Source: Enterococcus pallens ATCC BAA-351
Lineage (GTDB): Bacteria; Bacillota; Bacilli; Lactobacillales; Enterococcaceae
Assembly (NCBI RefSeq): GCF_000407485.1
Contig: NZ_ASWD01000002.1
Span: 372,001 to 436,000, forward strand
Length of the DNA: 64,000 nucleotides
Direction: 5' to 3'
This document shows, piece after piece, positions 49,867 through 60,822 of this stretch. The notes beneath the pieces were generated by a model, which saw nothing but the letters and a program-made list of their open reading frames with translations, was not told the origin of the DNA and searched no databases. Numbering within the stretch: the first letter of the stretch is position 1; each line of letters begins with the position of its first letter. The position numbers and the translations under genes were made by a program.

Positions 49867-50976
49867 TTAAGGAAGTTTAATGACTTCTCCTGTTGCTTTG
49901 TCAAAGAAGTGTGCCTTATTCATATTAAAAGCAAGAGTGACTCTTGCACCAGGATCATAAGTATCACGGGCGTTTACTTTTGAAATAAAACCAGTTTGAC
50001 CAATTCTCGAATGCAGCATAGTTTCTGCTCCTAATAGTTCAGATACTTCAATCGTTGCCAGAATTGTCGAATCGATTGACGCTTCAATCGCTACTTGTTC
50101 GCTGTGAATATCCTCTGGACGAATACCAAATACCACTTCTTGTTTGTTATAACCTTTTTCAAGAAGAGCCTTAGCTTTGCCTTCTGGGATCTTCATTTTT
50201 AGATTTCCTTCAGCTAATATTTGATCTTCCTCAATGATTACCTCGAAGAAATTCATAGCCGGTGAACCGATAAAGCTGGCCACAAACATATTAACTGGTG
50301 AGTTATAGACTTCTTTAGGGGACCCTATCTGCTGAACAAAGCCATCTTTCATAATAACAATTCGATCTGCCATGGTCATCGCTTCTGTCTGATCGTGAGT
50401 CACATAAATCGTTGTGGTCCCCAAACTTCGATGCAACTTGGCGATTTCCGCCCGCATAGCAACCCGCAACTTAGCATCTAAATTAGATAAAGGTTCGTCC
50501 ATTAAAAAGACTTTTGCATCTCGTACAATTGCACGTCCTAGAGCAACCCGTTGCCTCTGTCCACCTGATAATGCCGCTGGCTTTCGATCCAAATATTCTG
50601 TCAAGCCTAAAATATCTGCAGCATGAACAACTTTTTTCTTAATTTCTTCCTTATTATATTTGCGTAATTTAAGGCCAAAAGCCATATTATCATAAACAGT
50701 CATATGAGGATAAAGAGCATAATTTTGAAATACCATCGCAATATCTCGATCTTTTGGAGCGACATCATTCATCACCTTATTACCAATACTAAATTCACCT
50801 TCAGAAATATCTTCTAAGCCTGCGATCATGCGCAAGGTTGTGGATTTCCCACAGCCAGAAGGACCTACGAAAACGATAAATTCTTTATCTGAAATTGTTA
50901 AATTAAAATCAGTAACCGAATAGTTTTCGTTATTGTCATATTTTTTATAGATTTGTTTTAATGCCATTTCTACCAT
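49867..50976 (-). CDS. msmK: Sugar ABC transporter ATPase, MsmK/UgpC type
   Basis: Product of 369 aa. Walker A GPSGCGKSTT, signature LSGGQRQRVALGRA, Walker B VFLMDEPLSNLDA, H-loop VTHDQTEAM, then a C-terminal TOBE-like region with GIRPEDIHSE. Shared energiser for CUT1 importers. The binding protein and permeases at 57315-60764 lack their own ATPase, so this protein is the likely partner. Confidence 0.93.
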   Translation of the reverse strand: MVEMALKQIYKKYDNNENYSVTDFNLTISDKEFIVFVGPSGCGKSTTLRMIAGLEDISEGEFSIGNKVMNDVAPKDRDIAMVFQNYALYPHMTVYDNMAFGLKLRKYNKEEIKKKVVHAADILGLTEYLDRKPAALSGGQRQRVALGRAIVRDAKVFLMDEPLSNLDAKLRVAMRAEIAKLHRSLGTTTIYVTHDQTEAMTMADRIVIMKDGFVQQIGSPKEVYNSPVNMFVASFIGSPAMNFFEVIIEEDQILAEGNLKMKIPEGKAKALLEKGYNKQEVVFGIRPEDIHSEQVAIEASIDSTILATIEVSELLGAETMLHSRIGQTGFISKVNARDTYDPGARVTLAFNMNKAHFFDKATGEVIKLP

Positions 50977-51019
50977 TAGTAGTTCCGCCTTTCAGGATGT
51001 CTCTGGAATTAGCTGCCGT

Positions 51020-52645
51020 TTACATAATTTTATACAGCCTTGCCTCATAGGAACGTAATATATTTGTACTTATCGAATCATAATTGGTTAACATAATTGG
51101 ATAGTTAAAAAATTCTTCTAGCGAGTCAATCACTTGTTCAGTTTCACCTAAATTCACTATTATTATGAACCGGCTTGATGCATCGAATCGTTCATAGCAA
51201 AAGACTGCGTCCTGTGAAATTTCAATTGAACGGAACTCTCCATAAGTAAGCCCTGTATTTTCTTTTCTAAGACGAATAAGCTGCTGATAAAAGTGGAACA
51301 ATGATTGTTGATTACTTCTCTCGTTTTCTACGTTGATGTCTATTTTATTTGGGTTGATCAGTAACCATGGCTTAGCCTCAGAAAATCCAGCATATTCTGA
51401 ATCATCCCACTGCATAGGAGTTCTTGCATTGTCACGGGTGGTATCGGCAACGATTTTCATAGCCTCTTTTGGCGATTTTTTTGTTTCTAGCAATTGATTG
51501 TACAAATGGACTGAGTCTACAGCATCAATTTGATTGATAGCCGTGAAAGGAGCGTTCGTCATGCCAATTTCTTGCCCTTGATAAATGAACGGCGTCCCTT
51601 GCAGTAGCATGAAAGTCATGGCTAAGGCTTTCCCTGAAAGTATGCGATACTCTGGGTGGTCATTTCCAAAAACAGAAACACTTCTAGGAATGTCATGATT
51701 TTCCATGTATAAGGCATTCCAACCCTTCCCGTTACTCAAGGCGGTTTGCCAACGAATAAGCGATTGTTTGAAAGATCGAAAGTCGAGACCTTGGTTGGCT
51801 TCTGTTCGCTAAAGATTGATGTGCTCAAACTCAAACATCATATCAAAATGGCCATCTGGCCCTACCCACTTAGTCGCTTCTTCAGCATAGACACCCGACG
51901 CTTCCCCTACTGACATCATCTGATGTTTTTTTAATAAGCTGCTTAATTCTTTCAGGTAGCTATCGATGCCTTCGGTATTTTGAAAATGCTCAAATGGTCT
52001 TTCTGGACAGAAGGGCTGGTTCCACTCGGATTTTTTTATATGAGAAATAGCATCAATCCGAAAACCGTCAATTCCTTGAGCAATCCACCATTCAATCATG
52101 GCAAAAACCTGCCGCTTCATTGCTTCAGAATCCCAGTTTAAATCTGGCTGTTCTTTGGCAAAAGTATGGAAATAATACTCTCCTCTAGTTTCATCAAATT
52201 CCCAAACTGAACCGCCAAAGATTGCTTGCCAGTCGTTTGGTGCTTGACCATTAACTGGCTTGTGCCAAATATAGTAATCACTATAGTCATTAGTGTCGTT
52301 TTCCCGAGATTTTTCAAACCAGTAATGCTGATTTGAAGTGTGATTGATAACTAAATCCATAATCAGCTTAATTTCCACTTGTTTTGCTTCATAAACTAGC
52401 TGCTTAAAATCTTCCATCGTCCCAAAATCTTCAGATATGCTGCAATAATCGGAAATATCGTACCCATTATCAACATTTGGCGATTGATAGATAGGAGTGA
52501 TCCAGATAAAGTCAACACCCAGTTCCTTTAGATACGGCAGCTTTTCTCGAATTCCATTAATATCTCCAATCCCGTCTTGGTTTGTATCCTTAAAACTCCT
52601 TGGGTAAATTTGATACCCTATTGCTTCCTTCCACCAGCTGCTCAT
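51020..52645 (-). pseudogene. GH13 alpha-glucosidase split by one amber codon
   Basis: Two frames, 52645-51809 and 51739-51020, join in the same frame through a single TAG at 51809-51811. The 23 codons after it (RTEANQGLDFRSFKQSLIRW...) are the missing link between the halves. Together 541 codons, the normal length of oligo-1,6-glucosidases. All GH13 regions are present: DLVINHTSNQHYW, GFRIDAISHI with nucleophile Asp, VGEASG with acid Glu, and ENHDIPR. The stop falls between the acid Glu and region IV, so a truncated product would be inactive. A one-base change (for example CAG to TAG) or a sequencing error would explain it. It overlaps the intact GH13 gene by ATGA. Confidence 0.85.
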
Positions 52646-54306
52646 AGCTTCTTCTCCTCATTGCTACTTAGTCTAGCTACTTCATTTTTCACTTTGAAAA
52701 CTAGAGCCTGCCAAGGTCGAAGCTTTATATTGCTAAGCTGGTTTATCGGACACCTATAATTTTGAATGATTAGTTCCTCAATCTTATCCTCACAAGAAAA
52801 TACCTGCTCTTCATTTGAAAAATTAGTGATAATCAGCCAGCGCTGATCTTGATACGTTCGATAAAAGCTGAATACTTGCTCAGCAGTATCCAAAAGTTCA
52901 AATTCTCCCCATACCATGAGTGGGTATTCTTTACGCAGCTGAATCAATTGCTGATATGTATAAAACAGCGAATTGGGATCAGCTAAAGCAGCAGCCACAT
53001 TGATCGTTTCATAATTTTCATTTAGCTCCAACCAAGGTGTTCCTGTTGTAAAACCGCCTTGATCACTATTGTCCCAAGCCATTGGCCTTCTAGCATTGTC
53101 TCGTCCTTTTGCATTAATCGAGGCTAAAATATCTTTTGAATCAAACCCGGCTTCTAGCCTTTCATGGTACATATTGATCGACTCAATATCTTCTGCTTCA
53201 GCGATATCGTTAATCGGTGTATTGATCATTCCAATTTCTTCACCTTGATAAATATATGGAGTCCCTCTCATCATATGCAGTAAAATAGCTAACAGTTTGC
53301 CACTTTCCTCACGATACTCTTGATCGTTGCCCCAGCGGGAAATAATACGTGGTAGATCATGATTATTCCAAAATAAGGAATTCCACCCATCGTTACCCAA
53401 TTTTACCTGCCATTTAGTTAAGACTTTTTTTAATTCACCCACATCAAGCGGATATAAGTCCCATTTATCTTTTCCTGGCTGCTGATCCAAAGAGACATGT
53501 TCAAATTGGAAAACCATTGACAGTTCATTACGTTTAGGATCCGAATACAGCTTAGCAAGTTCTGGAGTTGCTCCCCAAGTTTCGCCAACTGTCAACAAAT
53601 CATACGCCCCAAAGGTTTTTTGATTCATTTCCTGCAAGTACTGGTGAAGTTTAGGTCCATTTCCAGTGATTCCTTCTAAAGGTACTTTACCAATTAAGTC
53701 GATGACATCCATTCGGAACCCGCCGATCCCTTTTGCAATCCAAAAATTCATCATATCGTAAACAGCCTGACGTACTTGAGGGTTCTCCCAGTTTAAATCT
53801 GGTTGTTTTTTGCTAAATAAATGAAAATAGTACTGTCCACTGGCTTCATCCAACTCCCAGGCAGGACCTGAAAAGGTTGAAGTGAGGTTGTTAGGTACAC
53901 CACCATCCACTCCTGGATCAGACCAGACATAGTAATCCCGATACGGATTGTCTCGTCCTTTTTTAGCTTCAATAAACCAATTATGCTCATCAGAAGTATG
54001 ATTAACAACTAAATCCATCACTATGCGAATATCGCGCTTATTAGCTTCTGATATAAATATCTCCATATCAGCCATCTCACCAAATTCCTGCATAATTGCT
54101 TGATAATCAGAAATATCATAACCGTTATCATCATTTGGCGACTGATACACTGGTGACAGCCAGATAGCACCAATACCAAGTTTTTGTAAATAATCCAGCT
54201 TCTCAATTATCCCTTGAATATCACCAATTCCGTCTCCGTTACTATCTTTAAAGCTGCGGGGATAAATTTGATAAACAACTACTTCCTGCCACCAATTCTT
54301 AGTCAT
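52642..54306 (-). CDS. GH13 oligo-1,6-glucosidase / alpha-glucosidase
   Basis: Start at ATG 54306 (MTKNWWQEVV) behind AAAGGAG. Product of 554 aa. GH13 regions: DLVVNHTSDEH, GGFRMDVIDLIGK (nucleophile Asp), LTVGETWGA (acid Glu), FWNNHDLPRIISRWG. QIYPRSFKDSNGDGIGDIQG at the N-terminus is typical of the GH13_31 oligo-1,6-glucosidase group. No signal peptide, so it acts on imported oligosaccharides, splitting isomaltose-type or other terminal alpha-glucosides. The neighbouring broken paralogue suggests partial redundancy. Confidence 0.92.
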   Translation of the reverse strand: MTKNWWQEVVVYQIYPRSFKDSNGDGIGDIQGIIEKLDYLQKLGIGAIWLSPVYQSPNDDNGYDISDYQAIMQEFGEMADMEIFISEANKRDIRIVMDLVVNHTSDEHNWFIEAKKGRDNPYRDYYVWSDPGVDGGVPNNLTSTFSGPAWELDEASGQYYFHLFSKKQPDLNWENPQVRQAVYDMMNFWIAKGIGGFRMDVIDLIGKVPLEGITGNGPKLHQYLQEMNQKTFGAYDLLTVGETWGATPELAKLYSDPKRNELSMVFQFEHVSLDQQPGKDKWDLYPLDVGELKKVLTKWQVKLGNDGWNSLFWNNHDLPRIISRWGNDQEYREESGKLLAILLHMMRGTPYIYQGEEIGMINTPINDIAEAEDIESINMYHERLEAGFDSKDILASINAKGRDNARRPMAWDNSDQGGFTTGTPWLELNENYETINVAAALADPNSLFYTYQQLIQLRKEYPLMVWGEFELLDTAEQVFSFYRTYQDQRWLIITNFSNEEQVFSCEDKIEELIIQNYRCPINQLSNIKLRPWQALVFKVKNEVARLSSNEEKKL

Positions 54307-54322
54307 TGTTTGGCTCCTTTTG

Positions 54323-56548
54323 TTAATTTTCTTCTGTGTAATAAATTTCAAAAATACGATTTCGTAATTCTGGCTCTAGACGCTGAATGATCTTCATTAC
54401 TTGCCTGTGATTGTGATTATCCTTTAACTGAGACCAGATACTATCCTTCAAGTCATAAGCAATTTCAGCATTGTTTAAACATTCAAATAATCGAGCATTT
54501 CGATCTTCCACATGTGGGAGAAACTCGTTAAAATTATATTCTTGATCAGCATTGCCTAAAATGATTTCTTCTGTCTGTAAATTATGAAAAATCAATTGGT
54601 GCTGGCGTTCTTCTGGAAGTATTTGCTGATCACCAGAAATTTCTAGCGTCAACTTGCGGTTTTCCCAATCTAAAGTAAGCGTAGTAACTACTCGTAGATC
54701 TGCTTCATCTTCCACTAATTCGAAACAATTGGATGCTCCTGGGAAAATATGCCAATCTATTTGTTCTGGCAGGTCCGTTCCCGTCAGCACAGGCTGATGA
54801 TCTAAAGGAATCAGTCCACCTGCTTTTACAAAAACAGGTATCTCATCTACTTGACGGTAGATGTCTAACTGAGAATCCCCTTCATATTTCATTCCAGTGA
54901 AGAAATCATACCAAGTTCCTTCTGGCAGCCAAACCTCTGTCTTGGCTGTCTTATAAGTTGCGTTGGCTTTTTCAGTAATCGGTGCCACGATGAACTCACT
55001 GCCAAAAAAATATTGGTTGGGTACTTGATAGCTAGCTTCCACTTGTGGATAGTGATAGTACATCGGCTGTATTAATGGTAAACTATCCTCATTTGTTCTA
55101 ACATTCATTGTATATAAGTAGGGTAGCAGTTCATGACGTAAATGCAGAAATTTCTTCATCCCTTGACAGGTTCTTTCTGAATAACTCCAAGGTTCCTTTC
55201 CACTGAAAGGACTAGGAGCACTATGCAACCGATTGATGGGGCTAAATACACCAAATTGGAACCAACGCAACGCCAGTTCTTCGTCATGAGAACCTCCGAT
55301 ATGTCCACCAATATCATGACTCCACCAGGTATACCCGATATTGGAAGCCGTACTTGTAAAATAGGGTTGAAATGCCAATGACTCCCATGTGGTTATTGTG
55401 TCACCTGAAAAACCAACCGGATAACGATGACTACCTGGTCCCGCATAACGAGAGAGTATGATGTCGTGTTTGCCTTTTCTTGAAATATCTTGATAATGGT
55501 AATAATTTAACAACCACAAAGGATCCATTTCAGACATTTTTCCTTTAATGCCCTGCTGCCAATCAATCCACCAAAAATCAACACCTTGTTCCTCCAAGGG
55601 ATGGTGCACATCTTCAAAATAGGCCTCGCGGAACGCTGGATCGGCTATATCAAAGATTGCTGGGGTTTCTAATTCCTGATTCAACCCTATTCGTTTGGCA
55701 ACTTGTGGATAGGCCGCCTCAAAAGCTCGAATTCCATCAGCAGGATGAACATTTAAAGTCGTAGCCAAGCCTTTGTTTCGTAGTTTTTTCAAAAAACGCT
55801 TAGGATCTGGAAACAACTCGTGGTTCCATGTGTAGCCCGTCCATCCACTGCCAAAACGCTCAGGAACTTCTGTTAAATGCCAGTCCATATCAATTACACT
55901 GACCGCTAAAGGAACCTGTTCTTTTTCAAAGTGTTCCATTAATTCTAAGTATTCATCTTCTGAATAACGCCAAAAGCGGCTCCACCAGTTTCCTAATGCA
56001 TATCGAGGTAATAAAGGTGTCTGTCCAGTTAATTGATAAAAATCCTTTAGCGCACCTAAATAGTCTCGACCATGGGCAAAGAAATAAAGATCGATTTCCT
56101 TCTCCGGCCGAACGTTCGGGCCATCTGCTCCTAATAGAAAGCTATCGGAATCATCCAAGACCGCGAAGCCGTTTTTACTGAGAATTCCTTCATCCAGTTC
56201 GATCGCTCCATTGGCACCATCCAAGGTTCGAGCAGTTCCCTTTAAGGTTTCGTAGGTTTCACCATAATACCAGCGATTCCCGTAAGCTGAATAATTATTG
56301 CGAGCATCTATAAATAGATTTTGAGGCGAAAAAGGGCCTTTTTTATAGTGAATGTGAAAAGCATCTGTGATAATTTCTACCTTTTTATGGTCTTCATTTA
56401 CTTCAAATGCCACATCTGGAAAATCCCGATTTTGAACAACCTGCGTTAGTCCATCTTCAAAGTAGCCGGCTGGTGAATACTCTAATCGTACCAGCTGACG
56501 GGTTAAAACCGTGATACGGTAATTGTCTCCCTGAAATATTTTCGTCAT
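54323..56548 (-). CDS. GH31 alpha-glucosidase
   Basis: Product of 741 aa, cytoplasmic. GH31 hallmarks: VIDMDWHLTEV, DFWWIDWQQG (nucleophile Asp), GFSGDTITTWESL (acid Asp), WWSHDIGGHIGG, then a C-terminal beta domain. It should release glucose or xylose from the non-reducing end of alpha-linked oligosaccharides. Between a GH13 glucosidase and a DUF624/ABC set, which fits breakdown of imported alpha-glucans such as panose, kojibiose or nigerose types; the exact linkage cannot be read from sequence. Confidence 0.92.
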   Translation of the reverse strand: MTKIFQGDNYRITVLTRQLVRLEYSPAGYFEDGLTQVVQNRDFPDVAFEVNEDHKKVEIITDAFHIHYKKGPFSPQNLFIDARNNYSAYGNRWYYGETYETLKGTARTLDGANGAIELDEGILSKNGFAVLDDSDSFLLGADGPNVRPEKEIDLYFFAHGRDYLGALKDFYQLTGQTPLLPRYALGNWWSRFWRYSEDEYLELMEHFEKEQVPLAVSVIDMDWHLTEVPERFGSGWTGYTWNHELFPDPKRFLKKLRNKGLATTLNVHPADGIRAFEAAYPQVAKRIGLNQELETPAIFDIADPAFREAYFEDVHHPLEEQGVDFWWIDWQQGIKGKMSEMDPLWLLNYYHYQDISRKGKHDIILSRYAGPGSHRYPVGFSGDTITTWESLAFQPYFTSTASNIGYTWWSHDIGGHIGGSHDEELALRWFQFGVFSPINRLHSAPSPFSGKEPWSYSERTCQGMKKFLHLRHELLPYLYTMNVRTNEDSLPLIQPMYYHYPQVEASYQVPNQYFFGSEFIVAPITEKANATYKTAKTEVWLPEGTWYDFFTGMKYEGDSQLDIYRQVDEIPVFVKAGGLIPLDHQPVLTGTDLPEQIDWHIFPGASNCFELVEDEADLRVVTTLTLDWENRKLTLEISGDQQILPEERQHQLIFHNLQTEEIILGNADQEYNFNEFLPHVEDRNARLFECLNNAEIAYDLKDSIWSQLKDNHNHRQVMKIIQRLEPELRNRIFEIYYTEEN

Positions 56549-56601
56549 TTGTCTTACTCCTTAGTCAAGTCATTAGCTATTTGTTACTTTTTGAAAGCTT
56601 T

Positions 56602-57240
56602 CTAACCAATAGCCAGTCGATTTTCAATCTGTTGAAACATTTTCTTTACAATGAGACTGTTTAGCAAAGCTAATAGAGAGAAACCTCCAAAGGTATAAAG
56701 ATAGATTGCTGTCATCAACCGCTCAGGCGTGCTGATACTGAAGTAAATTGCCCCAACATTTAAAATGATCAGCAGTAATGCTTGTACTGGTGTACTTAAG
56801 GCAATCAATAAACTATTTTTCAAGCTGCGCAGCAATTGATCTTCATACCTGCCTTGATAGGCAAAGACCACTGACATTAGTAATAACCAGGCAATGACAA
56901 AAGGGGCTAGGAGCAGCATTCCAAAATAATTTATCGGACTATCTTGCTGGCTGATTAATAGAAAATCTAATGAAAAAAAGCCTCCAAAAAGTACCAAACC
57001 GATCCAAAGAAGTGTCGAGCGGGCAAAATTAGCTTTAAACAGTCGTAAATAATTAAATACGATTTCTGAATCATTTCCCCGTAACATTCTTTGCCAACTG
57101 GTATTCAAACTAGTAATTGATGCGCCAATCGTAATAATTGGCAAACTTGTCACAATAAACAGTACATTCAGTAAAAACAGATCAGTTACCTTGGCTAAAG
57201 TCCTCATAATTGAACTTTCCAGGCTAAATATCTCTTTCAT
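56602..57240 (-). CDS. DUF624 (YesL-like) membrane protein
   Basis: Product of 212 aa with about five membrane helices (LFLLNVLFIVTSLPIITIGA, TLLWIGLVLFGGFFSLDFLL). DUF624 proteins regularly accompany LplA/YtcQ-type sugar ABC systems and YesMN two-component pairs, as here. Function unknown; a role in transport or sensing is assumed from that association. Confidence 0.82.
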   Translation of the reverse strand: MKEIFSLESSIMRTLAKVTDLFLLNVLFIVTSLPIITIGASITSLNTSWQRMLRGNDSEIVFNYLRLFKANFARSTLLWIGLVLFGGFFSLDFLLISQQDSPINYFGMLLLAPFVIAWLLLMSVVFAYQGRYEDQLLRSLKNSLLIALSTPVQALLLIILNVGAIYFSISTPERLMTAIYLYTFGGFSLLALLNSLIVKKMFQQIENRLAIG

Positions 57241-57314
57241 CTAGTACAAGCTCCTCTCACATAACTTAACTAGTAAGTTAAAGCTGACTAATTCCGTCAG
57301 CTTCAACCATCTTT

Positions 57315-58883
57315 TTATTCCTCAACTAATTCTTCATATCTTTCATAAGCATCACGTTGAATTTTGTTAAAATCTTTTAGCCCCATAGATTCCAGCTGTT
57401 TAATATAACCGTCCCACTCTTTTTCAATTCCACCTTCAACGACCCATTTTGAAGCCATTTGTTTTACATACGGGTCAAGATCTACATAGATAGAAGACAG
57501 CTGAGTTAATTCTTCTTGAGAGTAGTTGACATTTGGAAAGGCTGGTTTAGCATATTGATTAATTTCCTTATCTAATTCTAGCTTCAAACCATCTCCTTGT
57601 GTACGGTCAATGTCTACTCGTTCATTTAGCGTATCATCAGAATACTTAGGTCCAAAATCTCGTAAAGAATGAATCCAAGCCCACTCGTCCGCTGCTTTAT
57701 TGTCCTGTGGCGGCAACACCTTATACCGATCACCATCTTTTTCAGTTCCGACACCAAATGAACCATAAAAATTTTGGATACTGGCATCGTCAGTATACAG
57801 TTGATCTGCCCACCTCAGCAGTTTAGCTGGATCTTCACAGCTGGTAGTAACCATAAATTCGTTACGCCCGTAGTTGTAATGGTCTGGATCCGAAATGATG
57901 TAACGTTCTCCGTCAGGTCCTTTCAGCGGCTTCATGGCCACATACTCATCTGCATTCACTCCAAACACCGCATCAGCAGTCCAACCTGAGGAAACGCCTA
58001 CCCGTGCAGCCTTTTTATCCATCCGTTTAGATGAAGCCATTGATTCATCGTGGGTATATAATTCAGTATCGATCAATCCATTTTTATAAGCTTCATGCAT
58101 CCATGCAATCCCTTCTTTGTAGCTTTCTTCTGTTCGAAGATAAACTGGCTTACCGTCTTTTAACGACATTTCATACGTATTATCAGCACCTAGTCGATTA
58201 TCAAAGGGTAAAATGAACGAGAAGGTTTCGCTAAAATTACCTGAGCTATAAGGAATTTCATCGTCTGGATCGCCATTTCCGTTTGCATCTTCTTCCTTAA
58301 AGGCTGTTAAAACCTTGATAAAATCTTCATAGGTATCAGGCATCTCCAGACCTAAATTATCCAACCAGGTTTGGTTAATAAATAATTGATTTCCAGACAA
58401 TGGACGCATTGGAAGTTTTCGTGGTAAGCTGTAAATGTGCCCATCAGGTGAAGATACTTGAGCTTTTAGCTTAGGATCTTTTTTCATTGCTGCTGTCAAA
58501 TTAGGCATGTTTTCTTCAATCAAATCTTCTAAGGGAATGAAAACTGCCTGATTCTGGGCTAGCTCCGCATCATTGAAGGAATTCGAGCCTAAGAATGCGT
58601 CTGGCAAGTCGCCACTAGCCATTAGAACAGATTTCTTATCTCCCCAGTCAGAAGCTACATGGATATCCCAGTCAATCGTAATACCAGCTGCTTCCTGTGA
58701 TTCTTCCATAAAACCTTTAGTAAAGTCATCTCCCCAGTCGCTCCAGCGAACAGTGGTAATTTTATAATCTGCTTTATCAGCGTTGGCTTGACTTGATTTA
58801 CTCTTGTCTGAACTACTGCAGGCAGTCAACAAACTAATTGCCAGTGTGGATAACAGCAGACAACCCCATTTATTTTGTTTCAT
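57315..58883 (-). CDS. Oligosaccharide-binding lipoprotein, LplA/YtcQ type
   Basis: Product of 522 aa with lipobox LLTACSSS, then a group 1 solute-binding fold (VRWSDWGDDFTKGFMEESQE, LPRKLPMRPLSGNQLFINQT, DANGNGDPDDEIPYSSG). Anchored outside the membrane, it supplies the two permeases encoded next. The DxDGNGDPDDE stretch looks like a Ca2+ loop, common in this group. Confidence 0.9.
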   Translation of the reverse strand: MKQNKWGCLLLSTLAISLLTACSSSDKSKSSQANADKADYKITTVRWSDWGDDFTKGFMEESQEAAGITIDWDIHVASDWGDKKSVLMASGDLPDAFLGSNSFNDAELAQNQAVFIPLEDLIEENMPNLTAAMKKDPKLKAQVSSPDGHIYSLPRKLPMRPLSGNQLFINQTWLDNLGLEMPDTYEDFIKVLTAFKEEDANGNGDPDDEIPYSSGNFSETFSFILPFDNRLGADNTYEMSLKDGKPVYLRTEESYKEGIAWMHEAYKNGLIDTELYTHDESMASSKRMDKKAARVGVSSGWTADAVFGVNADEYVAMKPLKGPDGERYIISDPDHYNYGRNEFMVTTSCEDPAKLLRWADQLYTDDASIQNFYGSFGVGTEKDGDRYKVLPPQDNKAADEWAWIHSLRDFGPKYSDDTLNERVDIDRTQGDGLKLELDKEINQYAKPAFPNVNYSQEELTQLSSIYVDLDPYVKQMASKWVVEGGIEKEWDGYIKQLESMGLKDFNKIQRDAYERYEELVEE

Positions 58884-58904
58884 CTTCTTTTCCTCCTGTT
58901 AGTT

Positions 58905-59819
58905 TTATTCTTTGAGTGCGCCAATCATGACGCCTTGATTGAAATATTTTTGTAAAAATGGATACAACATCATGATTGGTGCGGTTGAAACAACGATTGC
59001 CGCATATTTCATCATGTCTGCTGTTGCTCTCAATTGTGTAGCCATTTCGCCGGATGCTTGACTTTGTAACATCTGATTGCTGATCAGCAGTCTTCTTAAA
59101 ATCAGCTGAAGCGGTTGCAGCTTTTCGTCGGTCAAATAGATTAATGCATTAAACCAAGAGTTCCAGATTCCAACCGCGGTCCATAAACCAATTACTGCTA
59201 AAATCGCTTTAGAAAGAGGCAGCACCATACTGAAAAAGTAACGAATCGTACTGCAGCCGTCAATTTGAGCAGCTTCCCACAAACCATCAGGAATACTATT
59301 AGAGAAAAAGGTACGTGCCACAATGATGTTATAGGTTGAGACAGCAAAAGGAATAACCATCACCCAAAAAGAATCCACTAAGCCAACACCTTTTACTGTT
59401 AAATAGGTAGGAATTAATCCTCCCGAAACAAACATCGGAATAATAAAGAGGAGCGACAGCCATTTTCGACCTAACAAATCTTTCCTTGATAACGCATAAG
59501 CAGCTGGAATATTTACGATTAATGCAAAGCCTGTTCCAACTACAGTATACAAAACGGTATTCAAATAGCTACGCCAAAACAAGTTTTGCTCAAATAATTT
59601 TTGATACCCCTCCAAGTGCCACTCTCGCGGCCAAAGCCAGACAGTCCCGTTGGCAACATCTGCCGGGTTACTAAATGAGGCAATAATGACAAACCATAAG
59701 GGATAGATAATCAATAACATTAACAGAATAGCCAATCCATAGATAAATACATCGAAAACTATTTCTGAGGATGCTTTTTTACGAATTTTTTCTTTCTCCT
59801 TTAAAGGGGCTGCTTCCAT
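58905..59819 (-). CDS. Sugar ABC transporter permease, YtcP/LplC type
   Basis: Product of 304 aa with six membrane helices and the EAA-type loop EAAQIDGCSTIRYFFSMVLPLS. Second CUT1 permease of the set. GGAGG lies before the ATG. Confidence 0.9.
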   Translation of the reverse strand: MEAAPLKEKEKIRKKASSEIVFDVFIYGLAILLMLLIIYPLWFVIIASFSNPADVANGTVWLWPREWHLEGYQKLFEQNLFWRSYLNTVLYTVVGTGFALIVNIPAAYALSRKDLLGRKWLSLLFIIPMFVSGGLIPTYLTVKGVGLVDSFWVMVIPFAVSTYNIIVARTFFSNSIPDGLWEAAQIDGCSTIRYFFSMVLPLSKAILAVIGLWTAVGIWNSWFNALIYLTDEKLQPLQLILRRLLISNQMLQSQASGEMATQLRATADMMKYAAIVVSTAPIMMLYPFLQKYFNQGVMIGALKE

Positions 59820-59837
59820 AGTTTTTTCCTCCTACTA

Positions 59838-60764
59838 TTAAAATAATCCTGTTTTAGTGGTTCGACGGGAAAACCAATTGACGAACAACAAAATAACAAT
59901 ATTTACTACTGTATTAAATAAGCTGATTGCCGTTGAGTAACTGTATTGAAAATTGAGCATCCCGACTTTATATACATAGGTAGAAATAATCTCACTTCCA
60001 GCTAAATTTAACGGATTTTGTAAAAGCAGGACCTTTTCAAACCCAACACTTAACAGGCTGCCCGCTCTCAAAATGAGTAAAATCATTGTCGTTGGTAAAA
60101 GTAGCGGCATATCGATATGTCTTATTTTTTGTAAACGTGAAGCTCCATCCATAGTAGCAGCTTCATAATAGGTTGGATCAATCGCTGAAAGAGCGGCTAA
60201 ATAAATAATACTGTCCCAGCCAACATGCTGCCACACATCACTCCAAGCGTATACACCCGCAAAGCTTCCCGGTTTTGATAATAAAGCCGGCATATCAATT
60301 CCGAATAAGCCTAAAAAATTGGCAATCAAACCACTGCTGGGAGAAAAGAATAAAATTAGCATCCCACACATCACCATTGTGGAGATAAAGTGTGGTAAAT
60401 ACGTAGTTACCTGAAAAAACTTTTTAAACTTCTCTACCCGAATCTGATTACAAATAAGTGCTAATAGAATGGGTAAAGGAAAGCCAATTAAAATACTATA
60501 CAGTGAAATTTTTAAGGTGTTTCTCATGGTAATTCCAAATTGATACGAGCTAAAAAACTGAATGAAATGTTTAAATCCCACCCACGGACTGCCAAAAACT
60601 CCTAACGAAGGTGAATAGTCTTTAAAAGCAAGGATTAATCCAGCCATAGGTATGTATGAAAAGACAAGCAGCAGAATAACCGCTGGCAGCATTAAACCAT
60701 ACAATGGAACACTACGTTTAAATCTATCCCCAAAAAAGCGTGTTGTTACTCGTGGTTTTTCCAT
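59838..60764 (-). CDS. Sugar ABC transporter permease, LplB/YteP type
   Basis: Product of 308 aa with six membrane helices and the EAA loop EAATMDGASRLQKIRHIDMP. First gene of the leftward alpha-glucoside operon. Its 18-bp gap to the next permease shows co-transcription. A cre-like site lies 60 bp upstream. Confidence 0.9.
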   Translation of the reverse strand: MEKPRVTTRFFGDRFKRSVPLYGLMLPAVILLLVFSYIPMAGLILAFKDYSPSLGVFGSPWVGFKHFIQFFSSYQFGITMRNTLKISLYSILIGFPLPILLALICNQIRVEKFKKFFQVTTYLPHFISTMVMCGMLILFFSPSSGLIANFLGLFGIDMPALLSKPGSFAGVYAWSDVWQHVGWDSIIYLAALSAIDPTYYEAATMDGASRLQKIRHIDMPLLLPTTMILLILRAGSLLSVGFEKVLLLQNPLNLAGSEIISTYVYKVGMLNFQYSYSTAISLFNTVVNIVILLFVNWFSRRTTKTGLF

Positions 60765-60822
60765 ATGAATTCCCCTTTCATTTATTATTATAGGGTCTCA
60801 CTGAAAAAATAGATAAGCCATT

